From Paraphysomonas bandaiensis (taxonomy: Eukaryota; Chrysophyceae), in contig CBFFRP010000035.1 of the NCBI GenBank assembly GCA_965644295.1, positions 1 to 64,000 of the forward strand: a stretch of 64,000 nt of DNA, read 5' to 3'. This document shows positions 31,494 through 41,704 of this stretch, in pieces. The position numbers and the translations under genes were made by a program. The number at the start of each line of letters is the position of its first letter. Position 1 is the first letter of the stretch. The notes below the pieces were generated by a model that did no database searches, was not told where the DNA came from, and saw nothing but the letters and a program-made list of their open reading frames with translations.

Positions 31494-31841
31494 TATCCTT
31501 ATCGCCTATTGGATAATACTCTCACTTCGGTGTCATTCAATTATTCGACTTCATCTCAGTGTCTTTACTCAGACTCACAACTGTTAGCACAGTGTTTTTT
31601 TTGAACAATAACAAACACTCTAAATCAACGGTCAAATTTCCAATATATAGAGCATGGTATTCCTGGGCGGTATTTGTATGAATACCGTACTATATGTGGA
31701 GTAAAATGAATGGTCGGACGGGTAAAATGCTACTGGGAAATGAATGGAATATATGGCCACTTGCGCTGTACACACTTCCCACTCATATATATCACTCCTG
31801 CTATATTCGTGAGTTCCATACACGTATTGTTTGTTGCAAGA
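31494..31841. promoter_or_regulatory. Short divergent promoter, CAP-H / PNO1
   Basis: This 348-bp interval lies between opposite start codons. It contains CCTGGGCGGTATTTGTATGA and ATACCGTACTATATG around 31664-31697, resembling the TATACCGCCGTATA variant. A bidirectional promoter is inferred. Confidence 0.45.
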
Positions 31842-32480
31842 ATGGAAGTTGATGGTGAAGTTATGATGGAGACTAATGAGGAAATGGAAATTCCTAATTT
31901 TCCCCAAATATCTGCGATGACAGCATTTGGTGGCAGAATGGAATATAGAAAAGTCCGATGCCCACCTCACCGGTTGACACCTCTAAGAAATCAGTGGGAT
32001 CAGCTAATGTCTCCTATTGTAGAGTTTTTAAAGCTTCAGATCAGGTTTAACCCAAAGAACCGCTGTGTTGAAATGAAAACATCCGAACATACTGAAGATC
32101 CAGGGGCTATACAGAAGGGACAGGACTTTATCGAGGCATTTATGATGGGATTTGAAGTTCAAGATGCTGTTGCTCTGTTAAGATTGGACGACTTATTCAT
32201 TGATTCTTTTATGGTCACTGATGTTAAAATGCTGCACGGGGATCATCTCTCACGAGCTATCGGTAGAATTGCAGGACAAGATGGTAAAACGAAATATGCG
32301 ATTGAAAATGCAACCAGAACTAGAATTGTAGTAGCAGATCAAAAAGTACATATTTTAGGGTCTTTTGCCAATATTAAATTAGCGAGAGATGCCATATGTA
32401 ATTTGATCATGGGTGCCCCTCCTGGAAAGGTATACAATCAAATGCGCAACGTTGCGCGCAGATTAAACGAGAGGTTTTGA
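31842..32480 (+). CDS. PNO1: PNO1/DIM2 ribosome assembly factor (KH domain)
   Basis: This KH-domain RNA-binding factor of the 40S pre-ribosome is the partner of endonuclease NOB1 in 18S rRNA 3'-end processing and recruits the DIM1 methylase. It has 212 residues, intronless. Hallmarks are KVRCPPHRLTPLRNQW, FIEAFMMGFEVQDAVALLRL, the KH2-like RAIGRIAGQDGKTKYAIENA, TRTRIVVADQKVHILGSF and APPGKVYNQMRNVARRLNER, nearly identical in order to known PNO1 proteins. The KH loop is GRIAGQDGKT. ATG 31842 is chosen since upstream in-frame residues (from 31710) are non-homologous and fall in the divergent promoter. Confidence 0.95.
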   Translation: MEVDGEVMMETNEEMEIPNFPQISAMTAFGGRMEYRKVRCPPHRLTPLRNQWDQLMSPIVEFLKLQIRFNPKNRCVEMKTSEHTEDPGAIQKGQDFIEAFMMGFEVQDAVALLRLDDLFIDSFMVTDVKMLHGDHLSRAIGRIAGQDGKTKYAIENATRTRIVVADQKVHILGSFANIKLARDAICNLIMGAPPGKVYNQMRNVARRLNERF

Positions 32481-33172
32481 TTTTTTACGTTATTTAGATG
32501 GTAGTCACTCATATAATCGTATTAATTCTGTCGCAGTATATATATGAAATGTGAATAATAATATTCAAATCAGATTCTTCGCAGTAACTGATTCGTCTCT
32601 CTTGTCCGACATATCATTTGATTTAAAGTGGTGTAGACGTGTAGACCACATTCAGTTATATTAGTCAACATATATAATCGGCGGTCAATTATCTTGTATG
32701 TGTTAGACTTAGGAAACAACTGCTTAAAAAGCAGTGGGCTAGAGTAACTGCGCACGTCATCGAAATAGTAATACGTACGAATTGCCTGTTTCGTTTACGC
32801 CTTCAGGGTCGATGATACAATAACAGTATATAAGAAGCGTATTAGAAATGGGAGTGCAGACAGAGGTAAAGAAAACTGAGCATGTATTAGCTTCATGGTA
32901 CTATCTTGTATCTTGACACTTCTATGAGATTTCCGGCCTATTGATCACGAATCTCGGCTCGACCAATGTTATTAAGCAGCTTTGCTTTGATGTCCACAGT
33001 GAGGGCAAGAATAACGTGTATTATAAACTACCATAAACACTATGAAAGGTGACAAGTAGTTTCCTTTGGTATTAATAAATGACCATATATTATTTAGCTT
33101 TTGAGTACGCAAGGGGTATTATCACCTATCAATAATACACTACGCCATTTAAACATAAAACCCAAACAACAA
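32481..33172. other. Intergenic, nothing recognised
   Basis: AT-rich spacer between the convergent 3' ends of PNO1 (plus) and the small LRR-like gene (minus). A short open frame on the minus strand (32570-32755) has no supporting features. Confidence 0.5.
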
Positions 33173-33891
33173 TCAATATAGGTATATCTGTATGTCTGGT
33201 CTCTTGTTTTCTGCCATGCGCTCCAGTTTATCCCTACAGTGGCTTGAGAGTGCTTGGCCCGAGACTGTTACCTTGGTCAGTGCTTTATTTTCCAAGCAGC
33301 GTGTTACGAAATGCTGTAGCAATGGTCAAGGAAATAACTTATGCAAATATTATAAAAAGGTACCGTAATTTGCTTGTCATCCATAGCATTACTAAAAAGT
33401 TCCACTTCGTTAAGACATTGCATGCGTTCTACTGCTTCACCCAGTGATGTCGAGACTTCCTTCAAACTTATGTTTTGAACAGTGAGTTTGACAACCTCCA
33501 TCCCTTGAGAGGATGGCAATACAAGCATATTGAAGAATGGGTTTAATACATCCGACGACAGATTGATTGCCCGTCCTCCTGGACCTGTTTCCTTAGCATC
33601 TAATGTAAGACACTTCACAGGCGGTGTAGAGGGTTGGCGCTCTGACCCAAATGAATCAATGAAAGGCCACAGACCTTCACCGAGAACAACTTCTAATATT
33701 ATATCTACAGGCACACCTACATAAGAATGTTGTACTTTTGAATCGATTCTTTCGGGATGGAAGTTAGGATTCATGGATGGTGGATTCACATGTTGCGATT
33801 CGCTCATCTTTACGTAAACATGATGGCTCTCAACAAACTTCCAACCCGTGGGGGTTTTCTTATCACCACGTTTCGAGAATAGACTCCCCAT
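33173..33891 (-). CDS. Small protein with possible N-myristoylation site, LRR-like C-terminus
   Basis: Two exons (33891-33364 and 33313-33173, intron 50 nt) give 222 codons. The proposed start yields MGSLFSKRGDKK; Gly-2 and Ser/Lys context match N-myristoylation sites, so membrane attachment is likely. An upstream in-frame ATG at 33933 would hide this site. The middle VDIILEVVLGEGLWPFIDSF is followed by KCLTLDAKE, MEVVKLTVQNISL, NEVELFSNAMDDKQITHFVT and NKALTKVTVSGQALSSHC, a rhythm of beta-strand/helix repeats like ribonuclease-inhibitor-type LRRs. No exact family is recognised. The gene is divergent from the TPR-DnaJ gene. Confidence 0.7.
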
Positions 33892-34387
33892 GTCTCTGAC
33901 TGTGAGACTGTGAGGACTACACGAGTACGCCAAGGAGTATTGACAATATCAATGTGACTTTATAATTATAGTTATACTCCCCTTCATTGGAGATTGATGT
34001 GAGTGCTCTGGGCTGTTATGTGTGTATGTTATCTACACAATCCCATAGAAATCACCAGCAGCAGCAGTATCTGTAGTCAGGTGTAGTGGTTCAGATTTCC
34101 CGGATTTAGATAGCTAGATATCTAGATATCTATGCATATATTTGAAAATTTAAAGTGTTTTCATGACGAGAATTCACCCCCAGCAGCAGCAGTATGTATC
34201 TATATGTATGGTATATGTACAGCAGGACTATACATACATACGATCCCTGTGTGATGAGAGGAGTCACCTGTGTGCACGTTTGTTGCTCTGTATAAACCGA
34301 GTCGAAGCCACTCCTCTGAGGCTCACTGGCTGTTCATACATCACCACATCACAAAGTTCATATACTTATTCACTCCCTCATATTAGA
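33892..34387. promoter_or_regulatory. Divergent promoter, LRR-like gene / TPR-DnaJ gene
   Basis: CACCAGCAGCAGCAGTATCT (34051-34070) and CAGCAGCAGCAGTATG (34181-34196) are two copies of a CAGCAG-TAT motif. A hairpin-like run TAGATATCTAGATATCTA lies near 34113-34130. The role is inferred. Confidence 0.45.
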
Positions 34388-37066
34388 ATGGAAGATAATG
34401 AAGCTCATAGTTCATCAGGGGAGGACTCGGATGACTCAGAGCACATGTATCGTGAAGACATGTCCAAAGAACTCTTCTATGAAAACGCTACAGATACAAG
34501 TGAGAGTGAAGAGCCGAGTGATACAGATCTTATCCCGACCCTTCAAGAGGTGATTGAGGAGTATCTTCATATTAAAACATCTCTTGTCTCTCAGCAGATG
34601 AAGCTGTCTGGGGAGGCGCCCTCGAGAGATGTCATATACGAGGTCAAGTCATCTCTGGCTACTCTTAATGGGGACTTAGAAGATCTTGAGTATGATTTGG
34701 ACGCCCTTTCACTCACCACGAGGGAGGACAAGGCTCAGCGCAAGCATATGGTATCAGATCTGGCTGACTTGTTTGATAGTATATGTGCACTCGACAACCG
34801 GTGTCAGGAGTGTTTGCGAAAGGACGCAGAGAGAAAGCGTGCGCTGGGAAATGATTGCTTTAAAAGTGGTCATTACTCTGATGCAGTAACTCATTATACA
34901 TCGGCCATTGGGTCGGACTCTTCGATACCACTTCTATTTACTAATCGAGCCCTCGCCTTTCAAAAATTAGGTAAATTTGATGAAGCCATCGACGATGCCA
35001 AGACTGCACTCGGACTAGACGTTAACTTTCTCAAAGCTTATGTGATACTGGTTAAGTGTCTGCTGACTGTGGGTAGTGTAGCTATGGCAAGCGAGACCCT
35101 GGATTCTGTTCCTATTGCGTCACAGCAACGCACGGAAGTGGCAGATCTGAAGACGCAAACTGCAGCTGCTGCTAAGGAGTCAGGTAATGCATCTTTCAAG
35201 AAAGGAGAGAAGGAAGAAGCGGTGAAATTCTACACGATAGCTATCCACTGTACTCCGGAGAACCATCTGCTGTATTCCAACCGTAGTGCGGCTTATCAAA
35301 GCCGTGGTATGTGGAAAGAGGCTCTCAAAGATGGAGAGAGGTGTGTGCATTTGTGCGAAAAGTTTCCTAAGGGCTACGTACATATGGGTCGCGCCCAGGT
35401 GCAGCTACAGAGGTGGTCTGATGCGGAAAGTACAGTCAACATGGCCAGTACACTACTTGCCGGTACGCCAGAGTTGGAGAGTATAGCAGAACAGCTGAAT
35501 GAGATTCGAGCCGGGATCCAGGCAGGCAAGCATCATGGTAGGCGCAACAACGGTGGCGGATGGGGATTGTCGGACTCGGAGAAAGCTGAGCAGTTTAAGG
35601 CACGAGGCAACGCCTACTACAAGAGCGAAGACTACGAGGAAGCGGTACGGTTCTACACGCAGGCAATATCCCTCTGTCCTAATGAAGGTCCGTACTACGG
35701 TAATCGAGCGGCTGCATGGCTCATGATGAAAGAATATAAGAGGGCAATTGCTGATTGTCTTGAAGGAATAGCGCGAGAGAAGACGCCAGGATTGCTTGAC
35801 AAGTTACGAATGAGACGGGCGACGGCTCTTGCAGCTATGGGCAGCGTGGACGAAGCGATTTCTGTTCTAGAGGAAGCACTGCGGCTTGAAGGACGACAGA
35901 ACGATACCAAGAATATGGAGCAGCAGTTGGAGCGGCTTAGAGGTGCAGTTCAATCGCTGAACCTTGGTCAAGAAAGTCTGCAGAAAGGGGAGTTCTCAAG
36001 GGCCCGTCGACTTTTTGAGTCAGCACAGAGTGGTGGTCTAAGTGACTCCCCTTCTGTGTCTTTGGGCATAGCTCAGGCATGTCTGGGGGTTGACGAATAT
36101 GAAGAGGCATCCAGGGCTGCGCAGCGTGCCATAGCAGCTGGTGGACAGGTGGGTATTGAAGCGTATGCGGTTCGTGCGGAGGCACTACAGGCAACTGGCT
36201 GTACAGACCTGGCTCAGAAACACTTAATGGCAGCGCTTCAGATGGATCCAGACAACGCCACTTTGCAGAGAAAAATGAAGGCTCTGCGACGGGTCGTAGC
36301 AGAAACCACAAGGGTTCGATCTGCCGTAGATGCAGCGATGAATGCGCGCAAATTTGATGAGGCTGTACGACTGTGTGAAGAAGGTCTGCGCATTGACAGT
36401 CGTGGAAAGAAGCTACTTGCGGAGTTCCATGCCCGTCGTGCTAAAGCGTACTCAATGCAGGCTAAGCAACACTTTCGCCTGGCAGCCGAAGAAAGTGCAG
36501 ATCCAGCTGAGGCGATGCAGGCCTGTTGGCGACGATGTTTGCAGGATTCTCATTATTCTATGTACTACGATTCATCCGATTCTGCACTTCCTGCGGTATT
36601 CCTTAAATGCGAAGCACTACAGGCATTAGGTAGGTATCAGGAGGCGCTGGACGAGCTGGAGAGTTGTTACAAAAACGGTCCTGGAGAAGGAGATGAAAGT
36701 GTGCGAGCAAAGCATAAGGAGGCGCAGTTTTTGCTTAAAAAGTCAAAACGCGTGGACCTGTACAAAGTACTGGGGTGTACCCGCGGTGAACTGTCGTCTG
36801 AGAAAGAGATCAAAGTATGCTACAAGAAGGCAGCCTTGAAATGGCACCCCGATAGACACTCTGGGGCAGATGAGGCGAAGAAGAAGGAGGTAGAGAAGAA
36901 ATTCAAAGAAATAGCTGATGCATATGAGCTTTTAACTGATCCTCAGCGTAAGGCACTGTATGACAAAGGGTATGACAGGGAAGAGATAGAACAGCATATG
37001 GAGATGCAGAACCAGCGAGCACAACAGAGATCTCACTTCCCCGGAAGAGGGCGTTACTATTACTAG
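34388..37066 (+). CDS. TPR protein with C-terminal DnaJ domain (DNAJC7-like)
   Basis: This intronless 892-residue co-chaperone has three TPR blocks followed by a J domain, so it probably links Hsp70 (J domain) and Hsp70/Hsp90 C-termini (TPR). An acidic N-terminus (about residues 1-60) and a helical region precede the TPRs. GNDCFKSGHYSDAVTHYTSA, GNASFKKGEKEEAVKFYTIA and GNAYYKSEDYEEAVRFYTQA are TPR starts. The J domain (about residues 795-865) contains LYKVLGC, YKKAALKWHPDRHSGADEAK with the HPD triad, FKEIADAYELLTDPQRKALY and a short tail ending GRGRYYY. Known DNAJC7/Tpr2 is about 500 residues, so this version has an added TPR block. ATG 34388 is used because upstream in-frame sequence is poly-Gln-like promoter DNA. 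Confidence 0.93.
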   Translation: MEDNEAHSSSGEDSDDSEHMYREDMSKELFYENATDTSESEEPSDTDLIPTLQEVIEEYLHIKTSLVSQQMKLSGEAPSRDVIYEVKSSLATLNGDLEDLEYDLDALSLTTREDKAQRKHMVSDLADLFDSICALDNRCQECLRKDAERKRALGNDCFKSGHYSDAVTHYTSAIGSDSSIPLLFTNRALAFQKLGKFDEAIDDAKTALGLDVNFLKAYVILVKCLLTVGSVAMASETLDSVPIASQQRTEVADLKTQTAAAAKESGNASFKKGEKEEAVKFYTIAIHCTPENHLLYSNRSAAYQSRGMWKEALKDGERCVHLCEKFPKGYVHMGRAQVQLQRWSDAESTVNMASTLLAGTPELESIAEQLNEIRAGIQAGKHHGRRNNGGGWGLSDSEKAEQFKARGNAYYKSEDYEEAVRFYTQAISLCPNEGPYYGNRAAAWLMMKEYKRAIADCLEGIAREKTPGLLDKLRMRRATALAAMGSVDEAISVLEEALRLEGRQNDTKNMEQQLERLRGAVQSLNLGQESLQKGEFSRARRLFESAQSGGLSDSPSVSLGIAQACLGVDEYEEASRAAQRAIAAGGQVGIEAYAVRAEALQATGCTDLAQKHLMAALQMDPDNATLQRKMKALRRVVAETTRVRSAVDAAMNARKFDEAVRLCEEGLRIDSRGKKLLAEFHARRAKAYSMQAKQHFRLAAEESADPAEAMQACWRRCLQDSHYSMYYDSSDSALPAVFLKCEALQALGRYQEALDELESCYKNGPGEGDESVRAKHKEAQFLLKKSKRVDLYKVLGCTRGELSSEKEIKVCYKKAALKWHPDRHSGADEAKKKEVEKKFKEIADAYELLTDPQRKALYDKGYDREEIEQHMEMQNQRAQQRSHFPGRGRYYY

Positions 37067-37982
37067 TCTTGATCTACAGCTTTATTACCGTCTTTTAATG
37101 ATTGTTCCGAAATTGACTGGGCTCTTATTACGGATTGTTATTATATATGTTGCCGTGCTATTTATATATTGGGCCAACTGCGTTCAAAGCTCAGGTATTA
37201 TTCGGACTTATTCTCCGAAGAACCTTTGGTCAATTTACTATTTAGCGTACTTCTATTGAACTGAAATAGTCAGAGAATTAGATATGTTTATCCAATTTTG
37301 CATTGCTCTGAGTACTTATGTTTGAGGATTTCTTTGGTATTTGATTATCATTGCTAAATCTCTAGTTGTAAGCATTCCAAAAATATATTGTACTGGTGCT
37401 GCCTTTGTATATTTTCTTTAGTCCATTAAAGGAATAGATCTACACCACCTCTATAAGTTGCTGATAGCAGTAGTTTATTGAATGATAATACTATTCATTC
37501 CTACTACTGAATATATGTCTCAACTTAAATGCAGAAGGAAGAAGGAAGGCCCTGAACAGTTAAGCTGTTCAATTTTTGTATATTGATATTGCATACTTAC
37601 AAGCTTATTTGATTACATAATATTGTCCTGGTAGCTGGTAGTGTTGATATTGGTACCTGGTATTCACAATGTAATTTAAAAGTATCTAACAGTCTAACAG
37701 TCCTCCAACAACCACTGTGACCGTACATGTGGTGACAAATACTTCTAATGTGGCATAAAATAGAATCGTACTATTTTGCCCAATGGGTTAAAAGACGATA
37801 TATATTATTATAACTAATATTTATTTGCGCACACCGGCTAGTGATGTCGTATACAAATTACGGATCATGTGCGAGACTACCTATAATACTACCTCTATCT
37901 TGATGCTGCATTAACCAACACAAATCGCTATTAACGACAACCACATACACAAGTTGTCAAAAATGTTATTAACATAGACTTC
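37067..37982. other. Intergenic between convergent genes
   Basis: AT-rich 3' regions of the DnaJ gene and the exosome gene. A small inverted repeat GAACAG-TTAAG-CTGTTC lies at about 37552-37568. Nothing else is recognised. Confidence 0.5.
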
Positions 37983-38654
37983 TTAGGAGAGTAATTTTTG
38001 GCGGATGTCTTTCCTCAGTTCAACGTTTCCTAAACAACATATCTGCACCATGCGCTCTATAGCTGCTGTATCCTGTTTCCCCTCAAGCCACAACTGGGTT
38101 ACTTCTCCTGTTCGAGGAACAGATGCGACCACTAGAAATGAATCACTTGATTTGGCGACGTGCGCTGAAGGAAATTGTAATAACTTTCCACCACGACTCG
38201 CTACAGCAAAGGCGCAGACAATATCTCGCATCTCTATGCCTGCATTCAAAAGAGCCAGCGATGCGCACGTAATAGCAGGGGCTAAATCATTTCCATCAGA
38301 CTGCAGCACCACTATATTAATAGATATAATAGTCTTGGCATATTTCTCTAGATGGACATTACTCTGCAGAGCGTGAGTGATCATACAGGGCTGTATCTTG
38401 CCGGGACACACAGCAGACGATGCGTATCTAACATCGCACTCCAGTTGACCCATTTTACTAAACATTCCCTTCCTCTGTGATGCATGAGGGCCGTGTATGG
38501 AGCACATGACCTTAGCCCCTCCTATCTCCATATAAGACGATCCAGACACTCCGCTAATGAGACCCACATCTACTTTAAGAGGACTCATATCAGGGGATTC
38601 GGAAGACGGAGCGGGTTCATTGATGATACGGGGGTGATAGCTGTCACTAAGCAT
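37983..38654 (-). CDS. Exosome RNase PH-like subunit (MTR3/EXOSC6-like)
   Basis: This is a subunit of the six-membered RNase PH-like ring of the RNA exosome, structural in eukaryotes. It has 223 residues and no intron. SGSSYMEIGGAKVMCSIHGP is the PH-fold start. GQLECDVRYASSA is the CDxR motif region where active family members bind RNA or phosphate. YAKTIISINIVVLQSDGNDL, APAITCASLALLNAGIEMRD is the second PH signature, where Asp contacts are altered in inactive eukaryotic subunits. Similarity favours MTR3 over RRP41. The latter remains an alternative since a distinguishing alignment cannot be run here. The upstream region is rich in the TATAC motif. Confidence 0.88.
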   Translation of the reverse strand: MLSDSYHPRIINEPAPSSESPDMSPLKVDVGLISGVSGSSYMEIGGAKVMCSIHGPHASQRKGMFSKMGQLECDVRYASSAVCPGKIQPCMITHALQSNVHLEKYAKTIISINIVVLQSDGNDLAPAITCASLALLNAGIEMRDIVCAFAVASRGGKLLQFPSAHVAKSSDSFLVVASVPRTGEVTQLWLEGKQDTAAIERMVQICCLGNVELRKDIRQKLLS

Positions 38655-39330
38655 GATGGTAATGTATGTGTGTATGTGTGGGCTCTATATATGAACACAT
38701 ACACGTAGATGTCTATATGCATGCATATATATGGATGGAATGTACAGCAGTGTATGTGTATGTGTATGGTATGTGTATGCATGTATATGGTGTGTACATG
38801 TACAGCGGTAGTTCATCCATATGGTATGGTATGGTATTCCGTATTCTGTATTCAGTGGCCCTTCACTTCACTCTCCCGCACTCGTAGTCTACATACAAAC
38901 TCGTACACAGCAGTATACAGTCCCAGTATACCATACAATACACCTGAATAGACATGAATCAGCCACGCCTCATGTGGATATCATCCGCATACTTCACCGA
39001 TATCTGTAAGATCAACTCCACATCATGAGCTAGCCTGCATCACAACAGTCAGGCAATATTCATCTTACACCCTCTTAATAGACCGTGTGTTCCTTATGGC
39101 TAGTGACTTGAGTGGTAACTATACTCATAACTTGAGCTTCATAGTGAGCTTCATAGTGTTTTATATGCTCTGCTATAAACACTGAAGGGTCTTCGATTAA
39201 TCTTCTAGCTACAGTACGTGTAATTGGTAGTAACTAGAATTGATACATGTTAGAACTCAAAGTCTTGTCTATGTAATGTGTGTGAAGCCGATAAATCGGG
39301 AAAGTACGCTTGACGACCCGCAATAATAGT
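38655..39330. promoter_or_regulatory. Exosome-gene upstream region with GTA/TATAC-rich tract
   Basis: 38660-38800 is a TG/TA-rich tract (GTATGTGTATGTGT type). ACACAGCAGTATACAGTCCC (38906-38925) followed by AGTATACC is a strong example of the recurrent CAGCAGTATAC word about 260 bp upstream of the ATG. 39000-39330 holds nothing recognised. Confidence 0.45.
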
Positions 39331-39439
39331 GAAATCTCATGTATCTGTGTAATGCATATATGAATTAAAGTCTCTGAAACGGCTAGTCGTCATCACAAAC
39401 AGACAATAGATAAATACTATGACTGTGCATAGGATGAGT

Positions 39440-39612
39440 ATGGTTGGGTTGGGTGCGAATCGGGGTGTGTGGGGTTGGCGTGAGGATCTACGCTTTGATT
39501 GCAATTGGGTCGTAGGGGTATGGCAGTTGGTGTGGCGTTGCCCCCTATCTTTGAGCATTGGAAGTCCACCTATGTATAGGGGAGGAGAATGTGAACAATG
39601 TGATTTCAAGGA
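39440..39612 (-). mobile_element. Retroelement protein fragment
   Basis: The minus strand encodes LPMLKDRGQRHTNCHTPTTQ, clearly related to LRMLRNRGHTHSN on the plus strand at 8120-8170 (a similar hydrophobic stretch precedes both). This shows that the same retroelement left at least two pieces in the window, in opposite orientation. Confidence 0.6.
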
Positions 39613-39809
39613 CGTAGAATTCCTGTGTTCGTAGAGGTGTGGAGATGTTAATGTGAAAAAACTACGGATACTATTACTGCTCAGCTGGTTTACAATATTT
39701 ACACTTTTATAGTTACTATGTTACTGCTACATATCAAAAGGATTTAATTAATGTCATAAGCATGGATACTAATCAGTTTATTCCAGAGCCTGATAACCAT
39801 TAATGGTAA

Positions 39810-40060
39810 TGGCTGTTGAGTTTTGCTGTTTGTGAGCAATTAAAAGCTGTAGCTTCAAAGATATTTGAATTATATCCGTTACTCAAAGAATACAGTAGTA
39901 GCTAACTGTATTATGAGAACCAATAATATGATAGCCATTGTAGTGATGAAACTGAAATATACTGACCGTACAAAATAGTGACGATGTAAGATCGTACTAG
40001 AAATGGTTGGTGTAGTAGAGATAACAATGAATGAAGTATGATATCTCTTATAATTATATA
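39810..40060 (+). repeat. Dispersed repeat family 1, copy C
   Basis: This contains GTTGAGTTTTGCTGTTTGTG, GCAATTAAAAGCTGTAGCTT, CTAACTGTATTATGAGAACC and ACTGACCGTACAAAATAGTG, collinear with 21310-21580. It lies just inside the left end of the hAT element, so it may be part of its subterminal region or a nested insertion. Confidence 0.78.
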
Positions 40061-40639
40061 ATATTCTATATAAGTGTTTATCTAGTCTTATTACTGGAAA
40101 TGTCAATTTCTAACCATGGCATTAATGGTAATGCCATTATAATTGCGGGGAACTGGACTACCATTAATGACATGTACTGCTATATATAGAACTGAGTGTT
40201 ATTAAGATAATAGAATACAGTATCTCCTCTACATTCCGAAGAAATTCTAAACAGTATTAGACAACAGTGTTCATGCAACTCTACAGGCACTCTATGGCAA
40301 CCTTGTTCACTATCTTCTCAATGCATTCTAGAGTTAGAGAATAGAGTCCTGACGATATCCATAGCAACGTACCCACATACCCAAAAACTCTAAAATAATC
40401 ATTGAAAATATGCATATTTCACCTAGAAACATTCATAAAAACACTATTTTTCCCCAAAGTTGAAAGAAGCTACAGCACCAGTACACAACTAAGCGAAGTA
40501 ATATACTCTGTATTTATACCATCCCACATCCAGCATATTAAGCGACGATGATGGCCAAAACAATTGATGGCAGTGTAATTTACAGAGTCTTCTTCCGAGT
40601 GGTTTAAGAGAATCCTCTCAGTGCTCTGTATCTTATTTG

Positions 40640-40905
40640 TTCGTTGTGCAATGCTCGCCGTTATCAAGATATACAGCGAGGTTACGTGAGTTGTGTGAAT
40701 CATATAGCCAAGAAGGGCACCAAACATGCGGATTTTTCTTGGCGAGAGGAACTCGAGAAAATTTTGAGAAGCGAAAGACTTCACGGGGGCGATTTGTTGT
40801 CTTTTGTAAGAAAGAAAGTATCTCCTGTTGCAAGGAACTTATTTCGGTGGCTGGAATGGATAGCTATGAACGACGAATCATTTTCTATCGTAGAGAATAG
40901 GTATG
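40640..40905 (+). pseudogene. hAT transposase N-terminal (BED-like) remnant
   Basis: One frame (beginning at 40644) reads CNARRYQDIQRGYVSCVNHI, then ARNLFRWLEWIAMNDESFSI and VENRYVRKR. The first resembles the end of a BED zinc finger (C..C..x..H) and the second the conserved W-x-E/K-W...PF segment after it in hAT transposases. It is joined to a C-terminal domain only after a gap in which the catalytic region is lost. Confidence 0.7.
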
Positions 40906-41254
40906 TTCGGAAGAGATGGAACCAATTTGTACCAAGCCCGCCAGTTTTGATATGCTGCTACAAGAATTTCTAGAGCTGCATCCATACCTTTCCCCTAATG
41001 CAAGCATATTGTTGCCAGTGCAAATTTTGAGAGGGCAGTGGCTAAAATTCAAGGGAACGATGAAAGAGACTTGACAGGCAATATGAGAGAAGAGCAGTTA
41101 GACATTTGCAACTGGATTCCATGGAGGTTGGTGTACCCTACAGAAATAACGAGGACGAGAGTGAAGGAACTGATTTTGCACAGGGTGTTCTGGACAGCGC
41201 CGAGAGGTCACCAAGAGAGCTCGACTTGGTACCTATGAGTCCAACTACCGCTGC

Positions 41255-41461
41255 TTGCTTCATATTGAAGCACAATCTAATGTTGTTGAGAGGCTCTTTA
41301 GTCGTGCAAAGTTGATTATGACACCTGAGCGTAGAAACATGAATCCATATCGTCTAGAATCGTTGCTATTCCTACGAGCCAATTACATGTTGTGGGATGT
41401 TTATACCCTCCATAAAGCCCTGCAAGAAGATCGTGATGTGCCAGTAGAGAGCGAGAAGTAG
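41255..41461 (+). pseudogene. hAT transposase C-terminal dimerisation (hATC) remnant
   Basis: The frame at 41255 reads SNVVERLFSRAKLIMTPERR, then NMNPYRLESLLFLRANYMLW, an unmistakable hATC signature. The stop is at 41459-41461. Upstream it is out of frame with the BED-like part. Confidence 0.88.
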
Positions 41462-41704
41462 TTAAAATTTGTAGTCTGCTATTTAACTAAAAATTAGCAA
41501 TTAAGGGAGCACAACACTATCTATTATATGAGTGGTGCTATCTACTTTAAGTTAGTAGTAGGTATTAATGGTCATTATAATTGCCGGGACATTTTTCATT
41601 AATGCCATTATAATTGCCGGGAACTGGACTACCATTAATGGGCCATTATGGTTATCAGGCCCTGGTTAATTCATGCACTCTAGAGTGAAATGGAGGCAGT
41701 TCAT

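Larger units (their letters stand above)
39784..41664 (+). mobile_element. hAT-family transposon deletion derivative, 1.88 kb
   Basis: The left end CAGAGCCTGATAACCATTAA and the complement of the right end CAGGGCCTGATAACCATAAT are near-identical inverted termini. Flanks are GTTTATTC (39776-39783) and GTTAATTC (41665-41672), an 8-bp duplication with one change. Inside is a broken hAT transposase on the plus strand: a BED-like N-terminal piece (about 40640-40905) and the hATC dimerisation domain (about 41255-41460), with most of the catalytic region missing. ATTAATGCCATTATAATTGC-like subterminal repeats occur at about 40125, 41570 and 41605. Its left part also carries a copy of dispersed repeat family 1, so insertions are nested. 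TIR sequence differs from the 17.2-kb element, so it is a second hAT family. Confidence 0.85.

Noticed and set aside
37552-37568. Hairpin GAACAG-TTAAG-CTGTTC
   Set aside because: Too short to claim a terminator or element; mentioned only in the intergenic entry.
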